Positions 7,265 through 13,337 are shown, counted from the first letter of the stretch. The stretch is DNA of 24,432 nt from an uncultured Candidatus Saccharibacteria bacterium (GCA_938030585.1 CALHIA010000057.1:1-24432), one strand, 5' to 3'. Numbers and translations are program-made. Notes: generated by a model from the letters alone, not told the origin.

Positions 7265-8265
7265 GGATTTTCCTCACTATCAATATCAATCAATTCAACA
7301 GCTGTAGAATTACTACCATCAGCATGAATTCGAATAGCACGACGACCAATACTGTTCAAAGAATGGTTTTCTGAGCCAACGCAGATATCGAGATCTTTTT
7401 TATTCTGAAGTTTAACATTTTCAAGATAGAGACCTTTAGATTCAGAGTGATTTAGGGTGCCAAAAGCTGGATAAAGACCAGCATCCGCCACTACACTAGT
7501 GACTGAGCCAATACCACCATATTCACAGCTACCATTACCAACATATTCACTATTCACTTTTCGCATGAATTGATTAATGTTAAAAGTTTTGCCTTTTTCG
7601 TCATAAATATAGGTGTGGACAGTGCCAGAAATTGGTGAGCGGGTAACCAAAAAAGCCCCGACGAACGGATCATGATTTTCGGTATTCTCAATACGGGCTT
7701 GCCAAAGTGGCTCATAAACATCGTGATTCCCTGCGGTAGTCATACGACAAGTATTGGCTTCACTTTTCATAGTGATGACATTAGCGCCAATACTCTTTAA
7801 AGAAACCAGAGCGTTATCACCAGAGGCATTTTCAATATCGAGATTTTGGGTGTAAATATGACCAATTACATCATAAATATGGACATTCTGATCTGGTCGA
7901 TTAGTCTCAGGATTGGTCTCGCCAAAAGTAACTAATTTACCATAGACCGCACAGCGCGTACGACCTGGAAAATTGTCCGAAGTAGAATTAGAAACTAACC
8001 CACCGTTTTCATTCCACATAGTATTAAGTGTGCAATAAATACTACTGCCTTCATCAGCTTCTCGGGGATTTTTCACATTAATTACCGAAGAATAGACCGA
8101 CTTAAGCGTAGCCGAAAGTTCATTATAAGAATCAATGTAACGGCGATTATTAATATTGCCGGAAAGAAAACCCATGACGGAAACCACGAGCAGACCAGTA
8201 ATCGCCAAAACAAGCGTTACCTCAATAATCGTAAAGCCTGACCTCCACCAAGTTTTCTTTTTCAT
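7252..8265 (-). CDS. Type IV prepilin-like protein, first gene of minor pilin operon
   Basis: The 337-residue product carries leader MKKKTWWRSG and mature start FTIIEVTLVLAITGLLVVSV, an intact class III signal (G|F, Glu5). The large extracytoplasmic domain contains several Cys residues (for example CTLNTMW, CRMTTAG, SCEYGG and DICVG), so disulfides are possible. Translation starts at the ATG 6 bases after a TATAAT box, so the operon mRNA appears leaderless. The gene leads four overlapping prepilin genes (to 4204), which together look like the H-I-J-K set that primes and caps type IV pili or type II pseudopili. In Saccharibacteria type IV pili are linked to motility and host contact; that is family knowledge, not shown here. 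Confidence 0.86.
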   Translation of the reverse strand: MKKKTWWRSGFTIIEVTLVLAITGLLVVSVMGFLSGNINNRRYIDSYNELSATLKSVYSSVINVKNPREADEGSSIYCTLNTMWNENGGLVSNSTSDNFPGRTRCAVYGKLVTFGETNPETNRPDQNVHIYDVIGHIYTQNLDIENASGDNALVSLKSIGANVITMKSEANTCRMTTAGNHDVYEPLWQARIENTENHDPFVGAFLVTRSPISGTVHTYIYDEKGKTFNINQFMRKVNSEYVGNGSCEYGGIGSVTSVVADAGLYPAFGTLNHSESKGLYLENVKLQNKKDLDICVGSENHSLNSIGRRAIRIHADGSNSTAVELIDIDSEENPCRS

Positions 8266-8271
8266 AACTAA

Positions 8272-8281
8272 ATTATAGCAT
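8272..8281 (-). promoter_or_regulatory. Extended -10 promoter of the pilin operon (leaderless)
   Basis: On the minus strand ATGCTATAAT ends 6 bases before the ATG at 8265. There is no room for a Shine-Dalgarno. It lies 11 bp from the oppositely oriented -10 box of the gene at 8331. Confidence 0.7.
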
Positions 8282-8288
8282 AAGAGGT

Positions 8289-8294
8289 TATAAT
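8289..8294 (+). promoter_or_regulatory. -10 box of the DUF1704 gene
   Basis: TATAAT on the plus strand gives a leader of about 30 bases containing CTGGAG before the ATG at 8331. It overlaps the region the pilin promoter would need for its -35 contacts, so the two promoters probably compete. Confidence 0.55.
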
Positions 8295-8330
8295 ATATAA
8301 AAGAAAAATACTAAATTAACCTGGAGCTTT

Positions 8331-9818
8331 ATGGCGGAATTTCCAAATTTTAATCGGTTTGAAAATAATAATTACAAAGAAAACTCTTTTGAAAAATTAA
8401 CCATTCTTGAAAATCAATTTAATCCAGAATTGGCACGCGAAAAATTTGAGCAGGCGAACCCGGAAAACAAAATTGAGACGACAAGAGAATCTGTTTTTAA
8501 TAATTCTGAAAATACAGCAGAAAAATTGAAAGAGGATGAAATTTCGGAATTAATTGCCAGTGCAGATCTGACGGTTTATGAACGCCTAAACCCGACCAAC
8601 GCCAAAGAAGCGAAAGGAGAATTTTTAAATAATCCAGATTTGATTCATCCGAACTATGAATACGGAAATTTAAATAAGCAAGAAATCGAAACTAATTTAG
8701 ATAACCTAGAAAAAGCAAAAGCGGAACTTGAAAACGCAGAATTATCCAGCGGAAAACGAAGATTACTAGAATATTTGGCCGATGACTGCTTTAAGAAAAA
8801 CGATTTCTTGGTAGCGAATTTAGCTTATAATACAGTCACACAGCCAGAGACAAAAAAGCTCGCGGCAGAGCATCACAAAGAGGCTAATGAGGCACTTTAT
8901 GGCAAGCCAGACGAGGGGACTTTTTACGCTTTACTAAATGAAAAGATTGATCAAATTAAGGCGCAGGATCTGACCGATGAGCAAAAACAAAGTTTTGCTG
9001 AACTGCTCGATAAGATTGGACCAATGCCGGAGACTAGAAGTGAAAGATTTAAGCCAAAGCCGGAAACAGTTGAGCGTTTCGCGGAAATGACTAATGAATT
9101 TTTTGGTAGTTTCTTGCAACATATTCCAGAAGATCAAGAAAAATTTAGCTCACAAGAAATGGTAAATATCGTTAATGAAATTATCGAAGAAGAGCTAAAT
9201 GAAGATGGCAGCAATCCGTACCGTGCAGAAATAAAAGCTGGGGCAACCAATGCTTCGGCAGATCATGAGGAACGCCGGATTTATTTTCCAGAAGACAAGA
9301 CCTATAGTGCCAAGCGGGCTCGCGGTCTAATCGTGCATGAACTGGGTACCCACGTACTGCGTGCGGTTCCCTATGTAGATCATGAAGTGGAGGCATTTTC
9401 GACAGGTTTTCCAAATAATGAAGAGTTTGATGAGGGCGTAGCGAAAGCGGTAGAGCAGGCGATTAACGGCAAATATGAAGATTCGGGAATTGATCATTAT
9501 ATTAATATTGGTTTAGCTAATTTTAAGGGCAAGAACTTTCGCGAAGTTTATGAAATTCAATGTAAATTGCGTGAATTAACGGGTGGTAAAATTGAGCCAG
9601 TTTTCAATGCGGTACAGCGATGTTTTCGTGGAACAGGTGAGCTACCAAATAACAAAGATTTAGCCTATTACAATGGCGCGAATCGAGTTTGGAAACACAT
9701 CGAAGACCATATCGATGACATCGAGTTATTCGACCAACTTTTCTTGTCGGGAAAAATTGACTATCAAAACGAGCAGCAAGAACAAATTTCCTACGAAGCC
9801 AGAACTAAAGGAATTTAA
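8331..9818 (+). CDS. DUF1704 (MATCAP/QEGLA-type) zinc metallopeptidase
   Basis: The 495-residue protein has no signal peptide. Its N-terminal ~240 residues are charged, helical and of low similarity to anything I know. The C-terminal part contains H336-E-L-G-T-H340 followed by VLRA, and about 28 residues later FDEGVA (E368). This HExxTH plus downstream E-G-hydrophobic-A pair is the signature of DUF1704 proteins (the bacterial QEGLA-motif proteins and the eukaryotic tubulin carboxypeptidase MATCAP), in which the two His and the later Glu bind zinc. The first Gln of QEGLA is Asp here. Probably a cytoplasmic carboxypeptidase-like enzyme of unknown substrate. The start has a GGAG Shine-Dalgarno. 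The gene is divergent from the pilin operon with overlapping promoters and ends at a bidirectional terminator. Confidence 0.8.
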   Translation: MAEFPNFNRFENNNYKENSFEKLTILENQFNPELAREKFEQANPENKIETTRESVFNNSENTAEKLKEDEISELIASADLTVYERLNPTNAKEAKGEFLNNPDLIHPNYEYGNLNKQEIETNLDNLEKAKAELENAELSSGKRRLLEYLADDCFKKNDFLVANLAYNTVTQPETKKLAAEHHKEANEALYGKPDEGTFYALLNEKIDQIKAQDLTDEQKQSFAELLDKIGPMPETRSERFKPKPETVERFAEMTNEFFGSFLQHIPEDQEKFSSQEMVNIVNEIIEEELNEDGSNPYRAEIKAGATNASADHEERRIYFPEDKTYSAKRARGLIVHELGTHVLRAVPYVDHEVEAFSTGFPNNEEFDEGVAKAVEQAINGKYEDSGIDHYINIGLANFKGKNFREVYEIQCKLRELTGGKIEPVFNAVQRCFRGTGELPNNKDLAYYNGANRVWKHIEDHIDDIELFDQLFLSGKIDYQNEQQEQISYEARTKGI

Positions 9819-9827
9819 GCAGAAAAA

Positions 9828-9850
9828 TACCCGGACTAAACGCCCGGGTA
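9828..9850. terminator. Bidirectional intrinsic terminator between convergent genes
   Basis: TACCCGG, a 9-base loop and CCGGGTA form a 7-bp GC-rich stem. On the minus strand five T residues follow, so it is best suited to the gene at 9873-10247. On the plus strand the T run is weak, but the site lies just after the stop at 9818. Confidence 0.75.
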
Positions 9851-9872
9851 CAAAATTTAATAAAGGAAGTAT

Positions 9873-10247
9873 TCAATTAGCAATCAGAGTGAAGCTTCCT
9901 TTGCGATTTTTGGCGTCATAATACGCCGAAAATCGACTATACCGGTAGCGGTATATATTATCTCTCCGAAGAAGATAATCCTTATCCACATTACAGTAAC
10001 CCTTTAGAATAAAGGACTCTCCAGAACCGTCTTCATGTTCGATCCCGGTTATCTTAATATCGGTTACCGGTAATGGCAGATACAGCCTTGTTGCATCATT
10101 AGTGTCGTTTGAATATCCTTGCGAGATAGTAAAATTCACAGCAATTTTCGCGTCTTTATTGTAGACGTACATGCACGCGTCGAATAAAGCACTCTTGCTT
10201 GGTCCATTAATGATGTCATAACGATAAGCTACACTCTTTGTATTCAT
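9873..10247 (-). CDS. Orphan 124-residue soluble protein with strong expression signals
   Basis: No family recognised. The protein lacks a signal peptide and membrane helices. It is rich in Tyr, Asp, Arg and Ser and alternates polar and hydrophobic residues (for example KIAVNFTISQGYS, TRLYLPLPVTDIKITGI), which suggests a small beta-sandwich or barrel. The expression signals are the clearest of any protein gene here: TTGACA-17-TAGAAT promoter, a leader of about 80 bases and an AAGGAGG Shine-Dalgarno 7 bases before the ATG. It stands alone with its own terminator. Strong solitary expression could suit a stress, structural or toxin/immunity-type small protein, but nothing in the sequence decides. 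Confidence 0.78.
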   Translation of the reverse strand: MNTKSVAYRYDIINGPSKSALFDACMYVYNKDAKIAVNFTISQGYSNDTNDATRLYLPLPVTDIKITGIEHEDGSGESFILKGYCNVDKDYLLRRDNIYRYRYSRFSAYYDAKNRKGSFTLIAN

Positions 10248-10289
10248 ACGAATACCTCCTTTTTTAATATACGACCCAGATACATTCGT
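10248..10289 (-). promoter_or_regulatory. Inverted repeat bracketing the Shine-Dalgarno of the orphan gene
   Basis: In the mRNA, ACGAAT (10284-10289) can pair with ATTCGT (10248-10253), which abuts the ATG at 10247. The AAGGAGG lies in the loop next to the 3' arm. Possible translational control; a 6-bp stem with a 30-base loop is weak. Confidence 0.3.
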
Positions 10290-10334
10290 AAAATGGGTTG
10301 GTCTACCTAATCCACTATTGAATTAGTACTTGTA

Positions 10335-10363
10335 TTCTATCATGTTTATGTTATTTTGTCAAT
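10335..10363 (-). promoter_or_regulatory. Consensus promoter of the orphan gene
   Basis: On the minus strand there is TTGACA (10358-10363), a 17-bp spacer and TAGAAT (10335-10340), with an ATGA extension just before the -10. A second TTGACAAAAT copy lies 30 bp upstream (10384-10393). Confidence 0.85.
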
Positions 10364-10446
10364 GCGTGTCACAGTTCGGTATCATTTTGTCAAATATCAC
10401 TCGTGGGGTTAATAAAAATATTCTTCTGTGGTTAATAGTGGGGGCA

Positions 10447-10456
10447 ATGCTATAAT
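10447..10456 (+). promoter_or_regulatory. Extended -10 promoter of the Nudix gene (leaderless)
   Basis: ATGCTATAAT ends 6 bases before the ATG at 10463, so the expected start of transcription falls at or next to the start codon. Confidence 0.7.
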
Positions 10457-10462
10457 AGGATT

Positions 10463-10975
10463 ATGCAGCGACTTTTTACGATTGATCTAAAAGATTACGA
10501 TTCGAGCTTAGAAAAATTTTATCGCCCGTCGGTACGCGGAATTATTTTAGATCAAAACGGCAAGGTGGCAATGATTTATAGTGAGAAATATCATTTTTAT
10601 AAATTTCCGGGTGGCGGGATTGAAGGCGATGAGACTCACCTTGAAACTTTGGAACGAGAAATCAAAGAAGAGACCGGGATGATTTTGAAGCCGGAATCGG
10701 TGCGAGAGTTTGGGGAAGTTTTGCTAACGCAAAAGATGCAAAAAGATGGTAAAGATGTGATTTTAGTGCAATATAATTACTATTATTTGTGTGAGACTGA
10801 GAATGAGATCGGCACACAAAGCTTGGATGATGGCGAAAAAGAGTTGCGATTTGTCTTAAAATTTGTGCCAATAGATGAGGCCATTCGGACGAATAATAAT
10901 TTTCAAGGTGAAACGGTTGGAAAAAATACGGTCGAGCGAGAAAAACGTGTTTTGGAATTAGTGAAAAATTTGTAA
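10463..10975 (+). CDS. Nudix hydrolase
   Basis: The 170-residue protein has a complete Nudix box at residues 51-73: G51-x5-E57-x7-R65-E66-I-K-E69-E70-T-G72-M, with the glutamates that bind the catalytic divalent metal. The family hydrolyses nucleoside diphosphates linked to another group (oxidised or non-canonical NTPs, NDP-sugars, dinucleotides). The N-terminal strand RPSVRGIILDQNGKVAMIYS is the usual beta sheet. The C-terminal region resembles MutT/ADP-ribose-type proteins, but the substrate cannot be told. The start is set by the -10 box 6 bases upstream and there is no Shine-Dalgarno. It is transcribed alone, convergent with the tRNA-Ile unit. Housecleaning of damaged nucleotides is plausible. 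Confidence 0.9.
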   Translation: MQRLFTIDLKDYDSSLEKFYRPSVRGIILDQNGKVAMIYSEKYHFYKFPGGGIEGDETHLETLEREIKEETGMILKPESVREFGEVLLTQKMQKDGKDVILVQYNYYYLCETENEIGTQSLDDGEKELRFVLKFVPIDEAIRTNNNFQGETVGKNTVEREKRVLELVKNL

Positions 10976-11004
10976 AACAAACTCAAGGCACAAAAAATTG
11001 CCAG

Positions 11005-11027
11005 AAAAAATCGGCCAAGGATGCCGA
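11005..11027 (-). terminator. Terminator of the tRNA-Ile transcript
   Basis: On the minus strand TCGGC-ATCCTTG-GCCGA forms a 5-bp stem followed by six T residues. It defines a primary transcript reaching about 150 bases beyond the tRNA CCA end. Confidence 0.65.
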
Positions 11028-11036
11028 AGAATAGAG

Positions 11037-11135
11037 GCTCGCATGGCTCGCAAGTTTGCCGTTCCGCATAATCTCTATAAGAAAGATTAATTGGTACGTC
11101 TTCCTTGCTCGCACAGCTCGCAAGTTTGCCGTTCC
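11037..11135 (-). repeat. Duplicated 29-bp element in the tRNA-Ile trailer
   Basis: Two 29-bp copies, 11037-11065 and 11107-11135, differ at only two adjacent positions (TG against CA) and lie 70 bp apart. Each contains GCTCGCA twice and ends GTTTGCCGTTCC; in the minus-strand RNA GCAA-AC-TTGC can form a tiny hairpin. Both are transcribed after tRNA-Ile(CAU), before its terminator. Confidence 0.7.
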
Positions 11136-11160
11136 ATAAAGCTCCACAGGAGCTTTATGG
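11134..11160 (-). other. 12-bp hairpin overlapping the tRNA-Ile CCA end
   Basis: In the minus-strand RNA CCATAAAGCTCC, loop TGT and GGAGCTTTATGG form a perfect 12-bp stem. Its first three bases are the encoded CCA of the tRNA, so the CCA would be base-paired in the precursor. No T run follows, so this is not a standard terminator. Confidence 0.7.
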
Positions 11161-11233
11161 TGGGGGCGGTTGGGCTCGAACCAACGACCAAGCGGTTATG
11201 AGCCGCCTGCTCTAACCCCTGAGCTACGCCCCC
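11158..11233 (-). tRNA. tRNA-Ile(CAU), lysidine-type
   Basis: The 76-nt cloverleaf has acceptor GGGGGCG/CGCCCCC, anticodon CAU and encoded CCA. Although CAU can mean Met, the anticodon arm and variable region (AGAGCAGGCGGCUCAUAA, CGCUUGGUCG) match E. coli tRNA-Ile2 and not elongator tRNA-Met. The C34 is then expected to be converted to lysidine by TilS so that it reads AUA. The initiator tRNA at 3217 has the same anticodon but different identity features. Confidence 0.88.
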
Positions 11234-11244
11234 AAGGTAGTTTT

Positions 11245-11254
11245 ATTTTATCAT
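11245..11254 (-). promoter_or_regulatory. Extended -10 promoter of tRNA-Ile(CAU)
   Basis: On the minus strand ATGATAAAAT ends 11 bases before the mature tRNA. No clear -35. It lies back to back with the promoter of the gene at 11315. Confidence 0.55.
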
Positions 11255-11257
11255 AAA

Positions 11258-11267
11258 ATGCTATAAT
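11258..11267 (+). promoter_or_regulatory. Extended -10 promoter of the DivIC-like gene
   Basis: ATGCTATAAT on the plus strand, identical to the Nudix promoter including the following AGG; it predicts a leader of about 40 bases. Confidence 0.65.
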
Positions 11268-11314
11268 AGGGGAAAGGATTAGGGTGGCACCAGATATTCT
11301 TGAGAATTCTAATT

Positions 11315-11761
11315 ATGAAAACAAATAACAAAATTCAATTACATCTGAAACTTAATCAGTTGCGTTACTGGGTAAAACACTCTTTGTTCAGTAAAGAGCG
11401 AATTATATTTTTGTTGCTACCGACGATGTTCGTATTTTTACTTTATTTTTCAGTGCAATCGATTACAAAAAATTGGAACCTGCAACAAACTTTGAATACG
11501 AAGTTGCAAGAAAAACAACTAATGGAACTTAAAGTTTCAAATATGAAGCTAGAAAATCAATACTATGCTTCCGAAGAATATCAGGAACTGATGGCGCGAA
11601 AGTTACAGGATAAAAAAGCTAGCGGTGAGACTATGGTAATGTTGCCGATTAATAGCGACATCGCGAAACAAAAACACGCTAATCAGAAATTTAGTTCGAA
11701 CAAACAGGAACAAGACAACTCAAATTTTCGTCAGTGGATGAAATTTTTGTTTCGAATTTAA
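11315..11761 (+). CDS. DivIC/FtsB-like septum formation initiator
   Basis: The protein (148 residues from the ATG) is a single-pass membrane protein with a basic cytoplasmic N-terminus, one helix at about 29-47 and a heptad-like coiled coil at about 52-84 (LQQTLNTKLQEKQLMELKVS). Then come EYQELMARKLQD and SGETMVMLP, matching the DivIC/FtsB/FtsL pattern of coiled coil, E-x-x-AR-x-L and GE-x-x-x-x-P. Such proteins link the septal peptidoglycan synthase to the divisome. The C-terminal tail is charged and ends KFLFRI. A TTG at 11300 would add five residues (MRILI); neither start has an ideal Shine-Dalgarno, though AGGGTGG lies 12 bases before the TTG. The gene stands alone, divergent from tRNA-Ile. 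Confidence 0.78.
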   Translation: MKTNNKIQLHLKLNQLRYWVKHSLFSKERIIFLLLPTMFVFLLYFSVQSITKNWNLQQTLNTKLQEKQLMELKVSNMKLENQYYASEEYQELMARKLQDKKASGETMVMLPINSDIAKQKHANQKFSSNKQEQDNSNFRQWMKFLFRI

Positions 11762-11777
11762 GAGCCTAAAATACATA

Positions 11778-11832
11778 GCTTGCAATAGGAGTGGTTGACT
11801 CCGAGTATGAATGTAAATAGAATTTTGCAAGC
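11778..11832. other. Structured inverted-repeat element of unknown role
   Basis: GCTTGCAA (11778-11785) pairs perfectly with TTGCAAGC (11825-11832), and inside the loop GGAGT-GGTTG-ACTCC forms a second 5-bp hairpin. It lies 17 bases after the DivIC-like stop with no T run, so it may be a 3'-end stabiliser or part of a small RNA. Confidence 0.4.
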
Positions 11833-11862
11833 AAAAAGTATCTTGATTTTGAATTGAGAAAA

Positions 11863-11884
11863 AACCGGCTTGGAGGGACCGGTT
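11863..11884. terminator. Intrinsic terminator (mainly minus strand)
   Basis: AACCGG, a 10-base loop and CCGGTT; on the minus strand a run of six T ends the hairpin, suiting the small gene at 11934-12053. On the plus strand TTCTTT follows, so it may also end the DivIC-like transcript. Confidence 0.75.
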
Positions 11885-11933
11885 CTTTCAGGGAAATATT
11901 TTGTGATATTTTTATTTTACGACCACAGGTAAT

Positions 11934-12053
11934 TTAAGGGGCAGATTTAAAAATAAAATAAATAAATCTATTCTTACTTGGGTCGTCAAAAAGCAAAAAG
12001 AGAGATAAAAATCCAGAAACTGATAAAATAAAAAGCTCGAAGGCTTTAGGCAT
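11934..12053 (-). CDS. Probable 39-residue single-helix membrane peptide
   Basis: A short frame starts MPKAFELFILSVSGFLSLFL and ends with TAA at 11934. It consists of a hydrophobic helix of about 18 residues, a polar LFDDPSKNR turn, and a second hydrophobic/aromatic stretch (FIYFIFKSAP). Support comes from the signals around it: an extended -10 GTGCTATAAT at 12087-12096, a GGGAGAG Shine-Dalgarno (12062-12068) exactly 8 bases before the ATG, and a terminator at 11863-11884. A longer overlapping frame (11912-12142) would start upstream of this promoter without a Shine-Dalgarno and is rejected. Function unknown; a small membrane regulator or a toxin-like peptide are options. Confidence 0.55.
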   Translation of the reverse strand: MPKAFELFILSVSGFLSLFLLFDDPSKNRFIYFIFKSAP

Positions 12054-12086
12054 AATACATTCTCTCCCAAAAATTGTATCAAATTG

Positions 12087-12096
12087 ATTATAGCAC
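12087..12096 (-). promoter_or_regulatory. Extended -10 promoter of the 39-residue peptide gene
   Basis: GTGCTATAAT on the minus strand, giving a leader of about 27 bases that includes the GGGAGAG ribosome binding site. Confidence 0.6.
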
Positions 12097-12162
12097 CGCA
12101 TAAGCAGAATGGCGGGAGAAAATTTAGGAAATTTATGTTCAAAATATTGAAATTTGGCAGAA

Positions 12163-12192
12163 AAAATCCCCTAATTTGATTTAGGGGATTTT
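12163..12192 (-). terminator. Strong intrinsic terminator of the 68-residue gene
   Basis: A perfect 12-bp stem (AAAATCCCCTAA, 6-base loop, TTAGGGGATTTT) with a T run of six on the minus strand, 16 bases after the stop at 12208. Symmetric enough to act in both directions. Confidence 0.88.
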
Positions 12193-12207
12193 GTAATCGG
12201 TTGAAGA

Positions 12208-12414
12208 TTATTTCTTCTTGGAAAGGGTCAAGAAACCGTTACGTGGGTTTTCATTGACAACACGATCTTCTGGAAGATCAACTGGGGTACCCTTAGGGTT
12301 GTTCTCAGTCTTGGTGAAGAAATAAATAGTTTGTGGCTTACCACCGCGAAGGGTTACTTCTGACTTGTGTAGGTAGTAGGTAATTCCCTTGCTGTTTTTA
12401 TGACTATAGGCCAT
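12208..12414 (-). CDS. Small conserved CPR-type protein of unknown function
   Basis: The 68-residue protein begins MAYSHKNSKGITYYLHKSEV and continues TLRGGKPQTIYFFTK, then an acidic stretch (DLPEDRVV) and a basic end (LSKKK). I recall near-identical openings in small unannotated proteins of Saccharibacteria and related CPR bacteria; this is memory, not a search. It is soluble, with alternating beta-like segments. Expression signals are strong: TTGACA-17-TAATAT promoter, AAGGAGG 5 bases before the ATG and a 12-bp-stem terminator, so it is a solitary, probably abundant protein. The basic surface and size would suit a nucleic-acid- or ribosome-associated protein, but that is only a guess. Confidence 0.85.
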   Translation of the reverse strand: MAYSHKNSKGITYYLHKSEVTLRGGKPQTIYFFTKTENNPKGTPVDLPEDRVVNENPRNGFLTLSKKK

Positions 12415-12442
12415 TTGTCCTCCTTTAAATAAGTATAGTTTT

Positions 12443-12471
12443 ATATTAGATTAGATAAAGATAAGTGTCAA
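12443..12471 (-). promoter_or_regulatory. Promoter of the 68-residue gene
   Basis: On the minus strand TTGACA (12466-12471), 17-bp spacer, TAATAT (12443-12448). Confidence 0.8.
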
Positions 12472-12564
12472 GAGATTTTATGGGGGTGAAATAGGGGTGA
12501 GAAAACTTTTATGCTTTTAACAGGGGTGGTAATCTGGAAAGTTGGTGGGAGTATTTTTAAGAAA

Positions 12565-13317
12565 TTATTTCAAAAATAGAAGAGCAAGACGAAGGAAGGC
12601 AAAAATAATTAGACGAATCACGATAGTAATGATAATAATAACACAAAGCATAACCGTAATTCCAGAGAGGCTTGGGGTCCAAATCGGCGAAACGAAATCA
12701 TAGCGATAAAGCGCGGTAGGTGGTAGATCCGCAGTGAGATTAGTAGTGAGTTTGTCGGTGGATGGATAACTATTGATTACGCCAGTCATACAGTTAAGAT
12801 AACCCGGACTGTTCCAGCCCCAGCCATTACGGATAGCCTGCGGCTTGCAAGTTTCCATAGCTTTAGCGAAGATATTACCATTGGGGTTGCCATCGGGATT
12901 TTGAGCAAGTTTGGACTCGGCTTCACGCAAGGCAACGGTGGCCTGGCGGTTATATTGATGTTCCAGATAGATTGGACCAGTACCGAAGGTCAGAGTGGTG
13001 TGCCCATTTTTTTCGACAAAATTCACGATGGTGTGAGAGGAGCTAAAATCTCGCAGGTTTTTCAGGGCGGTGCGGATGTTTTGATCAATTTCAGCTTGTG
13101 GCAGATCGGTGCCGTCGGCAGCCTTACCCTCGTCAGCTTTTTCGACTTGGGTTTTTAAGTCCATCATTTTCAGATGATCAAAGCGTAAAAAAGTGGCGGA
13201 AAGAAAAAGTAGCGGCAATAAACTCAAAAATAATTGCCAAGTTTTGACCTGTTTTAAGAAGGTCAAAAAGCGCTTTCTCTTGTCTTCCTGACGCTCCTGC
13301 TTCAAAACACCACCCAT
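12565..13317 (-). CDS. Two-helix membrane protein with extracytoplasmic domain, unknown function
   Basis: The start is placed at the ATG of MGGVLKQERQ (13317). A longer in-frame version (to 13371) would overlap the murC end and contains the gene's own -10 box, so it is unlikely. The 250-residue protein has a basic N-terminus, a helix at about 27-44, an extracytoplasmic domain of about 170 residues and a long C-terminal hydrophobic segment (about 217-248). The domain includes QAEIDQNIRTALKNLRDF, HTTLTFGTGPIYLEHQYNRQ and two cysteines (ETCKPQ, LNCMTG) that may form a disulfide. I do not recognise the family. It follows murC but has its own promoter, and may concern the cell surface. Confidence 0.75.
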   Translation of the reverse strand: MGGVLKQERQEDKRKRFLTFLKQVKTWQLFLSLLPLLFLSATFLRFDHLKMMDLKTQVEKADEGKAADGTDLPQAEIDQNIRTALKNLRDFSSSHTIVNFVEKNGHTTLTFGTGPIYLEHQYNRQATVALREAESKLAQNPDGNPNGNIFAKAMETCKPQAIRNGWGWNSPGYLNCMTGVINSYPSTDKLTTNLTADLPPTALYRYDFVSPIWTPSLSGITVMLCVIIIITIVIRLIIFAFLRLALLFLK

Positions 13318-13327
13318 ACTGAGTTTA

Positions 13328-13337
13328 ATTATATCAT
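13328..13337 (-). promoter_or_regulatory. Extended -10 promoter embedded in the murC stop
   Basis: ATGATATAAT on the minus strand ends 10 bases before the ATG at 13317. Its TGA is the murC stop codon. It predicts a leader of only about 4 bases. Confidence 0.6.

Noticed and set aside
8322..8333. 12-base match GGAGCTTTATGG shared with the tRNA-Ile hairpin at 11149-11160
   Set aside because: Matches of this length are expected by chance in a 24-kb window.
11158..11233. Elongator tRNA-Met
   Set aside because: The anticodon is CAU, but the anticodon arm and variable region match tRNA-Ile2 rather than elongator tRNA-Met.
11912..12142. 76-residue open frame on the minus strand
   Set aside because: It would start at a TTG without Shine-Dalgarno, upstream of the only visible promoter, and overlaps the better supported 39-residue frame.
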